Assembly: GCA_002402585.1 (NCBI GenBank)
Contig: DHGC01000041.1
Span: 1 to 13,787, forward strand
Source: Erysipelotrichaceae bacterium UBA4808
GTDB taxonomy: Bacteria; Bacillota_I; Bacilli_A; Erysipelotrichales; Erysipelotrichaceae
DNA length: 13,787 bases
Reading direction: 5' to 3'
Below, one piece after another: positions 1 through 6,970 of this stretch. Positions within the stretch are counted from its first letter, which is position 1. Every line of letters starts with the position of its first letter. The notes beneath the pieces are model-generated. The model was not told the origin of the DNA. It did not search any database and saw only the letters and a list, made by a program, of their open reading frames with translations. The position numbers were made by a program, and so were the translations under genes.

Positions 1-50
1 CGGAAATAACTTTGATAATGCAGCAGTGTTTATTTTTTTGTGCATCCATC

Positions 51-79
51 TTGACATATACCCTAGGGGGGTATAATAT
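51..79 (+). promoter_or_regulatory. Promoter of the copper operon
   Basis: A consensus -35 box TTGACA (51-56) precedes two overlapping -10 candidates. TATAAT at 72-77 has a perfect sequence but a short 15-base spacer. TAATAT at 74-79 has the ideal 17-base spacer. The copZ start follows about 20 bases downstream. The spacer is filled by a CsoR-type operator, so repressor binding should block RNA polymerase directly. The boxes are seen in the sequence; promoter activity is inferred. Confidence 0.85.
57..75. promoter_or_regulatory. CsoR-type copper operator
   Basis: TATACCCTAGGGGGGTATA is an inverted repeat with perfect 7-base arms (TATACCC / GGGTATA) around a 5-base G-rich centre. CsoR operators in Bacillota and Actinobacteria are G/C-tract pseudo-palindromes of this kind at copper promoters, and a csoR gene is third in the operon. 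The site sits exactly between the -35 and -10 boxes, which suggests autoregulated repression relieved by Cu(I). Binding is inferred from sequence and context. Confidence 0.85.
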
Positions 80-100
80 GGATACACGGAGGAAATTAAT

Positions 101-304
101 ATGTTAAAGAAATATACAGTAGAAGGCATGACATGTAACCATTGTGTGCATCATGTGACGATGGCGTTGAGTGAAGTAGAAGGGGTTAAAGATGTCAAAG
201 TATCTTTGGCAGAAAAATCAGCTTTAGTGAATAGTGAAGATAACGTTCAATTCGAAACCTTAAAAGCAGCTGTTGAAGAAGCTGGGTATAAACTTGTCGG
301 ATAA
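101..304 (+). CDS. copZ: CopZ-type copper chaperone (single HMA domain)
   Basis: This is a 67-residue soluble heavy-metal-associated (HMA) domain protein, the usual size for CopZ. The Cu(I)-binding loop GMTCNHC lies at residues 9-15, with C12 and C15 as the expected ligands, and the protein ends in the typical AGYKLVG tail. CopZ proteins bind cytosolic Cu(I) and hand it to CopA and CsoR. The ATG is preceded by GGAGG (88-92) at 8 bases, an excellent ribosome site. It is first in the operon, directly behind the CsoR operator. Its 3' end overlaps copA in another frame. The function assignment is firm from the motif and the neighbours. Confidence 0.95.
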   Translation: MLKKYTVEGMTCNHCVHHVTMALSEVEGVKDVKVSLAEKSALVNSEDNVQFETLKAAVEEAGYKLVG

Positions 305-2747
305 TACACGTAACTATACCGTTACGGACATGACCTGTGCGAGTTGTTCCGCAACTGTTCAACGTGTGGTTTCGAAGTTGGATGGCGTGGAACGTGCAGA
401 TGTTAATTTGACAACAGAGAAGTTGACGGTTGTTTTAAATAAGGATGTTGATTTTAAAACGATCCAGGCTGCGGTAGAAAAAGCAGGTTATGGTTTGGTA
501 GAGCCTAAAGTTAATCGTGAACTTCAGCTTGATATTGAAGGCATGACCTGTGCTTCATGCAGTGCTGCGATTGAACGTACATTAAGGAAACAAAAAGGTG
601 TTGAGTCCATTAGCGTTAACTTAGCCACCAATAAAGCAAGTTTGGTTTATGATCCAAGTGTGATCAAACTTTCGCAGATCAAACAGGCCGTTGAGAAAGC
701 CGGATATAAAGCAAATGAGGCTAAGGTAGAAGATGATGCGGATCAAAAGCGAAAAGAAGCTGCTTTTAAACGCATGACGATTAATTTGATCATTTCGGCG
801 ATATTTGCTTTACCGCTGTTGTATCTAGCGATGGGACACATGATTGAAGGGATTCGACTCCCGATGCCGGAGTGGTTGATTCCACACATGCATCCATTAA
901 CCTTTGCTTTGACACAATTATTTTTAACAATTCCCATTATGATTGCAGGGCGTAAGTTCTTTGTGGTTGGGTTTAGAACCTTGCGTCATGGATCACCGAA
1001 TATGGATTCCTTGGTTGCGATTGGTACAGGTGCAGCTTTCCTTTATGGGCTCTATAACACCTATGGCATCGCGATTGGGAATACGCATTTGGTGAACGAT
1101 TTGTATTATGAGTCTGCTGGTGTTGTCATCACCCTGATTCTCTTAGGAAAGTGGTTGGAAGAACGCTCTAAAGGTAAGACTTCCATGGCCATTAAGAAAT
1201 TGATGGGTTTAAGTCCTAAGATTGCCCATCTTGTCATCAATGACACAATACAAGATGTCTTATTGGAAGAAATTGTCTTAAAAGATGTTCTGTTGGTTAA
1301 ACCAGGTGAAAAGATTCCTGTGGATGGAGTAATTATCAGTGGTCAATCCGCTGTGGATGAAAGCATGCTTACAGGGGAGAGTTTACCTGTTGAAAAACAT
1401 ATTGGGGATAAAGTGGTTGGAGGTTCATTAAACACGCATGGTGTTCTCACCATGGAAGCACGTGCGGTTGGACAAGATACAGCTTTAGCCCAAATCATAA
1501 AATTGGTTGAAGATGCACAAGGACAGAAAGCGCCAATCGCAAAGTTAGCGGATGTCATTTCAGGTGTGTTTGTACCTATTGTCATTGTTATTGCGATTGT
1601 AAGTGCCTTGTTTTGGTGGTGGATGGGCAAAGATTTCCCGTTCATTCTCAGTAGTTTCGTAACGGTCTTGGTTATCGCATGTCCATGTGCCTTAGGCTTA
1701 GCGACGCCAACTGCCATCATGGTAGGGACGGGTAAAGGGGCACAAATGGGCGTCTTGTTTAAAGGCGGTGAGGCTTTGGAGTTGGCTCATAAAGTCAATG
1801 CGATCATCTTTGATAAAACAGGGACGATCACCAAAGGTGAACCAACATTAACGGATCTCTTCGTTCTTAGTGGTTCTGAAGAAACCTTCCTTCGTCTCAT
1901 CGCATCGGCAGAGTCTGTCTCTGAACATCCACTTGCGAAAGCAGTGGTAAAGTATGTACAAGAAAAAAATATAGACTTAGACACAGTAGCGGATTTCAAG
2001 GCAATCAGTGGTCGTGGCTTAAAAGCCAAGGTTGCGGATCGAGACATCATCATTGGGAATGAAACCTGGATGATTGAAAACAAGATCACAATTCAAGGTA
2101 AAGCATGGGCAGAAGAACGCTCGATCCAAGGGAAGACTGTTCTTTGGGTTGCGGATGATCAAGAGGTCTTAGGCCTCTTCGCGGTTGCGGATGTCGTTAA
2201 AGAAAGTAGTTTTGAAGCGATTGCGGCACTTAAAAAGATGGGCATCAAAGTGGCGATGATCACCGGTGACAATCAAAAAACAGCGAATGCGATCGCAGCT
2301 CAAGTGGGCATTGATATTGTTTTAGCTGAAGTTCTACCCCAAGACAAGGGAAATGAAGTTGACAAACTGAAAGCCCAAGGCTATATTGTAGCAATGGTTG
2401 GGGATGGCATCAACGATGCGGTCGCTTTGACTAAAGCCGATGTCGGAATTGCGATTGGTTCTGGAACCGATGTGGCGATGGAATCTGCAGATGTGGTTTT
2501 GATGAAGTCGGACTTGAAGGATGTGGCGAAAGCACTCCAATTGTCCAAGGCAACACTCACCAACATCAAACAGAACTTGTTCTGGGCATTCATCTATAAC
2601 ATCATTGGCATTCCGTTTGCGGCAGGTGTCTTCTATTATTTTGGTGGACCTTTGCTCAATCCAGTCTTAGCGGGTACCGCGATGGCACTCAGTTCGGTGT
2701 CGGTCGTAACCAATGCATTACGTTTACGTTTCTTTAAAATGAGGTAA
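273..2747 (+). CDS. copA: Copper-exporting P1B-type ATPase CopA
   Basis: This is an 824-residue P-type ATPase that pumps Cu(I) out of the cytosol. Domains in order: two N-terminal HMA domains (MTCASC at 20-25 and 91-96), membrane helices from about 170, the actuator domain with TGES at 367-370, the metal-site CPC at 470-472, the phosphorylated D514 in DKTGT, H552 of the SEHPLA motif, and MITGDN and GDGIND in the catalytic domain. The last helices carry YNIIGIP and MALSSVSVVTNALRLR, the copper-type P1B-1 signatures. No ATG exists upstream of HMA1. TTG 273 is the longest option. TTG 294 overlaps copZ by only 11 bases and gives an N-terminus closer to that of relatives. Neither has a good SD, so translation is probably coupled to copZ. 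The usual Pro after GDGINDA is Val717. Confidence 0.97.
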   Translation: MKKLGINLSDNTRNYTVTDMTCASCSATVQRVVSKLDGVERADVNLTTEKLTVVLNKDVDFKTIQAAVEKAGYGLVEPKVNRELQLDIEGMTCASCSAAIERTLRKQKGVESISVNLATNKASLVYDPSVIKLSQIKQAVEKAGYKANEAKVEDDADQKRKEAAFKRMTINLIISAIFALPLLYLAMGHMIEGIRLPMPEWLIPHMHPLTFALTQLFLTIPIMIAGRKFFVVGFRTLRHGSPNMDSLVAIGTGAAFLYGLYNTYGIAIGNTHLVNDLYYESAGVVITLILLGKWLEERSKGKTSMAIKKLMGLSPKIAHLVINDTIQDVLLEEIVLKDVLLVKPGEKIPVDGVIISGQSAVDESMLTGESLPVEKHIGDKVVGGSLNTHGVLTMEARAVGQDTALAQIIKLVEDAQGQKAPIAKLADVISGVFVPIVIVIAIVSALFWWWMGKDFPFILSSFVTVLVIACPCALGLATPTAIMVGTGKGAQMGVLFKGGEALELAHKVNAIIFDKTGTITKGEPTLTDLFVLSGSEETFLRLIASAESVSEHPLAKAVVKYVQEKNIDLDTVADFKAISGRGLKAKVADRDIIIGNETWMIENKITIQGKAWAEERSIQGKTVLWVADDQEVLGLFAVADVVKESSFEAIAALKKMGIKVAMITGDNQKTANAIAAQVGIDIVLAEVLPQDKGNEVDKLKAQGYIVAMVGDGINDAVALTKADVGIAIGSGTDVAMESADVVLMKSDLKDVAKALQLSKATLTNIKQNLFWAFIYNIIGIPFAAGVFYYFGGPLLNPVLAGTAMALSSVSVVTNALRLRFFKMR

Positions 2748-2751
2748 CCAT

Positions 2752-3039
2752 ATGGACAATTCCAAACATACACATCGTGAATCCAATAATAAATCTAAGC
2801 TTATCAATCGTTTGAATCGCTTAGAAGGACAAATTCGAGGCATCAAGTCGATGGTGGAAGAAGATGTCTACTGTGATGATATCTTGATTCAAGTGGCAGC
2901 GGCTAAATCCGCATTGGATGCCTTCTCTTCTTCGTTGTTTGAAGATCATTTGAAGACCTGTGTTGTTCGGGACATTAAGGCAAATCACCCAGAAATTGTC
3001 GAAGAAGTCTTGACGACAATCAAACGATTGACACGTTAA
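2752..3039 (+). CDS. csoR: CsoR-family copper-sensing transcriptional repressor
   Basis: This is a 95-residue all-helical DUF156/CsoR-family regulator. The first helix carries INRLNRLEGQIRGIK (18-32), typical of the family. The Cu(I) ligands are all present: C41, H66 and C70, with the same 25 and 4 residue spacing as the Cys-His-Cys set of Mycobacterium tuberculosis CsoR. This favours copper rather than formaldehyde (FrmR) or nickel/cobalt (RcnR) sensing. The start is fixed by GAGG (2741-2744), which also contains the copA stop region; the gap to copA is four bases. The product should bind the 57-75 repeat, switching off its own operon until Cu(I) loads. An unusual feature is the His/Asn-rich N-terminal tail (KHTHRESNN). 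Confidence 0.96.
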   Translation: MDNSKHTHRESNNKSKLINRLNRLEGQIRGIKSMVEEDVYCDDILIQVAAAKSALDAFSSSLFEDHLKTCVVRDIKANHPEIVEEVLTTIKRLTR

Positions 3040-4257
3040 ATGGAAACCAAGATTCATATAACAGGCATGAGCTGTGCTCATTGTGAAAATACAATTAAAA
3101 AGACTTTACTCCAAATAAATGGGGTAAAGTCTGTTTCTGTTTCTTATCAAAGTGGTTTTGCACATGTGAAAAGTGAATCTAAGTTGGATTTGAAACAAAT
3201 AGATGCTTTGTTGGGTCCATTAGGATATAGCATTAAAAAAGAAGGTTTTGATTTAAAGCAGTTGATCATTCTACTTATGGGTTTAGCTTTATTCGTTTTA
3301 TTTCAAAGGCTGTATGGTCAATTGAGTTTTCAACTCGATCCTTCTCAAATCAGTATTTCGCTTGTTGTGATTTATGGTTTGGTCTCGTCACTTCACTGTG
3401 TAAGCATGTGTGGTGGTTTAGCACTGAGTGCCAATCTTGGGCTGAACAATAAAAAAATCAAGCAACACATTAAACACTACCAAATTGGAAGAATCGTTTC
3501 GTATACCTTAACGGGTTTGGTATTGGGTTATTTGGGTTCATGGTTTGAGTTCTCATTGAGTTCACAGAATACATTTAAATTAATAATTGGCTTATGGATG
3601 GTCCTTTTAGCCTTACAGAGTTTTGGCTTCATCAAACTCCCAAGTTTCAAATTCAAATTCACGAATGCAAGCAACTCATTAATAATTGGCTTACTCAATG
3701 GCTTGATGCCTTGTGGAGCCCTTCAGAGCATCCAGCTCTTGGCTCTAGGCAGTGGTAATCCACTTCAAGGTGCTTTGATGATGCTTGTTTTTGCGATTAC
3801 GACAGCGCCAGCATTATTGGGCATGCAGTTGTTTGGACTAAGGCTTGGCAAAGTTAATCACAAACTCGTTAGAACACTCAGTAGTTTCGTCATTCTATGG
3901 ATGGGACTCAATATGATCACACACTATCCAACACTATCCAATACTATTCAAAGTATCTTTGTGGATAAGGACCAAGCACCCATCATTGATGGTGTGCAAC
4001 GTGTAACATTGACGGTCAAAGAAGGACGTTATATTTTGGACTACAATACCATCCAACAAGATATTCCCGTTGAACTTCGTTTTGATCATACGCAATTCTT
4101 AGGATGTGCGAATCCAATTGTCCTAAGTTTCTTAGATAATCAAATGGTTGATGTGTTAAAGAATCCCGATCCAGTCATCTTTACGATTGATGATAATGAA
4201 ACACTTCGTATTCATTGTTGGATGGATATGGATACCATTAATCTCTATGTCAAATAA
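3040..4257 (+). CDS. HMA / SafE-DsbD-like membrane / cupredoxin fusion protein, copper-associated
   Basis: The 405-residue protein has three parts. Residues 1-68 are an HMA domain with GMSCAHC (C12, C15). Residues about 70-300 are a polytopic membrane domain of the TauE/SafE or DsbD/UreH-like type, with two half-repeats marked by HCVSMCGG (C120, C124) and GLMPCG (P224, C225). Residues about 320-405 resemble an EfeO-type cupredoxin domain, with C356 (LGCANP) and C393-W-M-D-M397 as likely copper ligands. The gene begins at the base after the csoR stop with no visible SD, so it is probably translated by coupling. The context implies a membrane copper carrier or chaperone, or delivery to exported cuproproteins. 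The automatic label 'sulfite exporter' would mislead. The domain calls are strong; the transport direction is unknown. Confidence 0.85.
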   Translation: METKIHITGMSCAHCENTIKKTLLQINGVKSVSVSYQSGFAHVKSESKLDLKQIDALLGPLGYSIKKEGFDLKQLIILLMGLALFVLFQRLYGQLSFQLDPSQISISLVVIYGLVSSLHCVSMCGGLALSANLGLNNKKIKQHIKHYQIGRIVSYTLTGLVLGYLGSWFEFSLSSQNTFKLIIGLWMVLLALQSFGFIKLPSFKFKFTNASNSLIIGLLNGLMPCGALQSIQLLALGSGNPLQGALMMLVFAITTAPALLGMQLFGLRLGKVNHKLVRTLSSFVILWMGLNMITHYPTLSNTIQSIFVDKDQAPIIDGVQRVTLTVKEGRYILDYNTIQQDIPVELRFDHTQFLGCANPIVLSFLDNQMVDVLKNPDPVIFTIDDNETLRIHCWMDMDTINLYVK

Positions 4258-4281
4258 AAGTTGGAATTCCAACTTTTATTT
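4252..4281. terminator. Bidirectional terminator between the copper operon and hit
   Basis: This is a perfect 30-base palindrome centred on GGAATTCC (4263-4270), with A-rich left and T-rich right arms that give a U-tract on both strands. As RNA it folds to a 13-bp stem with an AATT loop. It contains the stop codons of both convergent genes, TAA 4255-4257 on the plus strand and TAA 4278-4276 on the minus strand. It should therefore stop transcription from both sides. Confidence 0.9.
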
Positions 4282-4677
4282 TTGCTTTAGTTTTTGGTAC
4301 TCTTCAGCACTGCAATCCGCTTCACTCAAATGTGAAAATTTCAAGAGCAGTCCATCATTCTCATCGTAACGCGGAATCAAATGAAAATGGGTATGAAACA
4401 TCGTTTGACCAGCAGCCTCATGCATGTTGGAAAGAAGATTGAAACCAGCGGGTTTAAAGACCTCTTCATAACGCTTTGTCAAAAGGACAGCTACTTCATG
4501 AACGTGTGCCACAACATCACTGGGTGTTTCAGCAAAATTTGCATAATGCGTCTTTGGAATGATCAACGTATGACCTTTCGTGACAGGTTGTATATCTAAG
4601 AAAGCTAGGACCACATCATCTTCATAGACAGCCTTGGAAGGAATCTCATGCTTGGCGATTTTACAGAATACACACAT
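4276..4677 (-). CDS. hit: HIT-family nucleotide hydrolase (Hit/HinT-like)
   Basis: This is a 133-residue histidine-triad protein. The signature HTHFHLIPR places the triad at H95, H97 and H99, with H97 as the expected nucleophile. C2, C5, H44 and H95 form the usual zinc site of the Bacillota HIT subgroup. Such enzymes cleave nucleoside phosphoramidates or AMP-linked compounds in the cytosol; the true substrate is unknown. An in-frame ATG lies 21 bases upstream (4698), but AGAGG about 8 bases before ATG 4677 and the MCVFCKI start favour the shorter form. It lies downstream of two PrsA-like genes, and hit is also near prsA in Bacillus subtilis. Only about 28 bases separate it from a terminator, which leaves little room for its own promoter. 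Confidence 0.95.
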   Translation of the reverse strand: MCVFCKIAKHEIPSKAVYEDDVVLAFLDIQPVTKGHTLIIPKTHYANFAETPSDVVAHVHEVAVLLTKRYEEVFKPAGFNLLSNMHEAAGQTMFHTHFHLIPRYDENDGLLLKFSHLSEADCSAEEYQKLKQK

Positions 4678-4708
4678 ATGTTTGACCTCTTTTCTCAATC
4701 ATACAAAA

Positions 4709-4734
4709 AAATAGACTGTGTTAACAGTCTATTT
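4709..4734 (-). terminator. Terminator or attenuator after the PrsA-like genes
   Basis: On the minus strand an 11-bp stem (4734-4724 with 4719-4709, core AATAGACTG / CAGTCTATT) with a 4-base loop runs into a T-tract ending near 4705. The stop codon of the upstream lipoprotein gene (TAG 4731-4729) lies inside the stem. It should end most transcripts of the foldase pair, with any read-through reaching hit. Confidence 0.85.
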
Positions 4735-5577
4735 ACCTAAATAATTTGGATAGCTTTGAACAAACAAATCATAGAGTGGTTTGTCGTAGATGGTGAACGC
4801 ATTTTCGACAAAGTAGTATTCCAAGGTCTTTTCCATGAACGTCGTATCCATTGCGAAGTTTTCGATGATTTCATCTTTCAACTTGTTGGTATCTGCTTCT
4901 GTGACTTGAACAATGAAGTTCGTTGTACCATCCGTCAAGACATTGGACAAACTTGGAGTTGTTTGATAATCATAGTAATCAATCACAACTTGAGGAAGAC
5001 TGCTAGTATTGTTTACCAATTCTTCATCACCTGGGAAATTTGAAGTAGAATAGAGATCCGCAACTTCTGAGAAGTCTTTACCTGCCTTAAGTTCAGCTAA
5101 AGCTGTTTCGGCGACTGTCGCATCCGTGATTTCGATTATGCGAACCATTTTAGGACGGTAACCCGCAACCAAGGCATCGAAATTCGTTGTGATGTATTCC
5201 TTAACCAAAGCTTCTTGTTGGAGAGTAGGAATGATGCCATTGTTTAGATAATCTTCCGCATCTTTATATCCATAATATTCAAGATACATTTCCAAGCTGT
5301 CTCCGACACTCTCTGTAAAGCTTACTAATTCTTCATCCGCTTTCGCTTTGAGTTCATCACTTAAGCCAACGATTTTATTTAAGATGATTTGTGTGGCTTG
5401 TTGCTTAAGAACGCTTGTCGCATCCGTAGACACCATCAAGCCATAGACTTGACCACTGGTGATATTTTGATTCCCAACTTTGATGAGCACATCATTTGGT
5501 TCTGAGATGGCGGCTGTTTGATTGCCACAACCCACCAAGACTAAAGCTAATGTGATGCTTACGATTAATTTTTTCAT
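4729..5577 (-). CDS. PrsA-like lipoprotein with degenerate parvulin region
   Basis: The 282-residue protein starts with a lipoprotein signal peptide (MKK, hydrophobic stretch, lipobox LVGC with C17), so it should be anchored outside the membrane. Residues about 30-140 look like a SurA/PrsA-type helical chaperone module. Residues about 144-228 sit where a parvulin domain would be, but the hallmarks are lost: MVRIIEIT replaces the His-containing HIL/HVL strand, and NFIVQV replaces GYHLI. Prolyl isomerase activity is therefore doubtful, and a chaperone or scaffold role is more likely. The ATG lies two bases after the stop of the intact parvulin gene, with GAGGA just upstream, so the two are co-translated. 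The family call is moderately sure; function beyond extracytoplasmic folding is unknown. Confidence 0.8.
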   Translation of the reverse strand: MKKLIVSITLALVLVGCGNQTAAISEPNDVLIKVGNQNITSGQVYGLMVSTDATSVLKQQATQIILNKIVGLSDELKAKADEELVSFTESVGDSLEMYLEYYGYKDAEDYLNNGIIPTLQQEALVKEYITTNFDALVAGYRPKMVRIIEITDATVAETALAELKAGKDFSEVADLYSTSNFPGDEELVNNTSSLPQVVIDYYDYQTTPSLSNVLTDGTTNFIVQVTEADTNKLKDEIIENFAMDTTFMEKTLEYYFVENAFTIYDKPLYDLFVQSYPNYLGK

Positions 5578-5579
5578 GC

Positions 5580-6548
5580 TTATTCCTCGATTCCCATATA
5601 CGCCAAGAGTTCAGTTTTCAAGGCTTCATCATTGATGACAACACCTAATTCTTCAGCCTTAGACCAGATGACATTGGCTTCCAATGCTACATCACTTGCA
5701 AGCAAGGCATCATAGAAGGCTTGTTCTTCTTTGAGTCGATCAACAGCTAAGCTGTCGACACGAATCAAGTGGTAACCATAATCGGTTTTGACCCAATCAC
5801 TGACTTCACCTTCGCTTAAAGCTAAAGCGGCAGCCAAGAACTCAGGCACAAAGCTTGTGTTCTTATCGACATAACCTAATAAACCCTTCATGGTATTGTT
5901 GGATGTATCGTTGGAGTGATTGATGACCATGTCTTCAAAACTCATGCCCGCTGCTAAAGCAGCTTTGGCAGCTTCGAAACGTTCTGTTTCTTCAGCTGTT
6001 GGAGCGTCTGGATCGGCCATTGTGACCAAGACATGGCTGACGATACGAGGTGAATTGACTTCTTGGAAGCCTGGGAAGAGCGTATCCATTTGAGCATCCA
6101 AGTAGTTGTTCATCATGGATTGACGTTTGTAGACATATTCGAAATATTCTTGAAGATCATCCAATTTGGAATAACCTAAGGTCTTCAAGGCATCGATTAA
6201 GTATGTTTCATACTGAGTGCCATAATATTCTTTGAAGTTGGCAATGACACCATCTTTATCGACTTCTGCTTTCGTTGTGATGACTGCACTGTCTTCAACG
6301 GAAGCTTCCACAACTGCTCTTTCAAAGAACAAGTAAACAGCACCCATACCATAACGACTGTAAAGCTCATCGTAGAATTCATCTGCACTCACATCCGTTT
6401 CAGCGATAGAGAAAACGATATCTTTACCGCCAACGGATTTACTTGGCAAATTATCCTTGTTTTTGTCATATACGTAGAAAATAATGGTTGATAATAATAA
6501 AACTGCGACTAAGACAATGAACCACTGTCTCTTTAATACTGCGAGCAT
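5580..6548 (-). CDS. Membrane-anchored parvulin-type peptidyl-prolyl isomerase (PrsA/SurA-like)
   Basis: The 322-residue protein has a single N-terminal membrane anchor (about residues 8-27) with no lipobox and no clear cleavage site. An N-terminal chaperone-like region follows (about 45-160), then a well-kept parvulin domain (166-267). The domain shows SHVLV (H172), LLGYVDK, FVPEFLAAALAL, GEVSDWV and DYGYHLIRV, with H260 matching the conserved C-terminal His. It should catalyse cis-trans prolyl isomerisation of secreted or envelope proteins on the outer face of the membrane. AGGAGG sits 7 bases before the ATG. It leads a two-gene unit with the PrsA-like lipoprotein and has its own promoter candidate upstream. 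It differs from classical PrsA, which is a lipoprotein, by using a transmembrane anchor. Confidence 0.9.
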   Translation of the reverse strand: MLAVLKRQWFIVLVAVLLLSTIIFYVYDKNKDNLPSKSVGGKDIVFSIAETDVSADEFYDELYSRYGMGAVYLFFERAVVEASVEDSAVITTKAEVDKDGVIANFKEYYGTQYETYLIDALKTLGYSKLDDLQEYFEYVYKRQSMMNNYLDAQMDTLFPGFQEVNSPRIVSHVLVTMADPDAPTAEETERFEAAKAALAAGMSFEDMVINHSNDTSNNTMKGLLGYVDKNTSFVPEFLAAALALSEGEVSDWVKTDYGYHLIRVDSLAVDRLKEEQAFYDALLASDVALEANVIWSKAEELGVVINDEALKTELLAYMGIEE

Positions 6549-6574
6549 TCGAAAACCTCCTGATTAACTTCTCT

Positions 6575-6603
6575 ATTATAGAAGAAGACACCTCTAAAAG
6601 CAA
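6575..6603 (-). promoter_or_regulatory. Candidate promoter of the foldase pair
   Basis: On the minus strand a perfect -10 TATAAT (6580-6575) lies 17 bases from a weak -35 TTGCTT (6603-6598). Initiation would fall about 20 bases before the ribosome site of the parvulin gene. The -10 match is strong, but the -35 box only keeps TTG. Confidence 0.65.
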
Positions 6604-6655
6604 GCTAAGTAAAAGTGAGAAAACTGACACAAATAAGGCTACTTAGATGTCTTGT

Positions 6656-6934
6656 TTATCGTAAGCCAAAGTCATTACGTTCATCTGCCACATCGAAGGT
6701 AAAAAGATCAAACGTTTTATAATGATCTCGTATGAAAGGGTCTTGATTGGCGATTACAAGTGCTTCCTCTCTTGAAGATGCTTCAAGCACAACCAGCCCT
6801 CCTGGACGGTCTGAAAAAGGTCCACATAAGACCAATTTACCTTCGCATCTGAGCTGTTTGAGATGTTGCACATGTTCAAGGATGATGCTTTTATTCAAAG
6901 GCTTTTGGTCATCCATAATATAGATGTAGGTCAT
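6656..6934 (-). CDS. YciI-family (YCII domain) protein
   Basis: This is a 92-residue small cytosolic protein of the YciI family, a ferredoxin-like fold. Family marks are the histidines in LEHVQHLKQL (H21, H24), the segment GPFSDRPGG (38-46, with D42), and EEALVIANQDPF (56-67). Relatives have a putative His/Asp active site. Some act as dehydrochlorinases, but most have no known substrate, so no reaction is assigned. An ATG 30 bases upstream (6964) is possible, but AAAGGA 6 bases before ATG 6934 and the MTYIYIMDD start fit the family better. The gene is divergent from sufC and lies in the same direction as the foldase pair, which has a separate promoter candidate. Confidence 0.88.
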   Translation of the reverse strand: MTYIYIMDDQKPLNKSIILEHVQHLKQLRCEGKLVLCGPFSDRPGGLVVLEASSREEALVIANQDPFIRDHYKTFDLFTFDVADERNDFGLR

Positions 6935-6970
6935 AATAAATCCTTTCGTAGCGTACAAAATCATTCTAAC

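Noticed and set aside
1343..1720. 125-codon minus-strand ORF inside copA
   Set aside because: It is fully antisense to the best-conserved part of the ATPase, including CPC and TGES, and is explained as a coding shadow.
3578..3695. Repeated 15-base string around TAATAATTGGCTTA in the fusion gene
   Set aside because: It occurs in two membrane helices (LIIGL) and fits the internal two-fold symmetry of the membrane domain or chance. It is not a mobile repeat.
3040..4257. Sulfite exporter as the function of the fusion protein
   Set aside because: That label would come only from the membrane fold. The HMA domain, cupredoxin domain and copper operon argue for copper handling.
4678..4698. Longer start for the HIT protein
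   Set aside because: The extra seven codons cover the strong SD of the inner ATG, and the inner start gives the standard MCVFCKI N-terminus.
6935..6964. Longer start for the YciI-family protein
   Set aside because: The extra ten codons contain the SD (AAAGGA) of the inner ATG and do not fit the family start.
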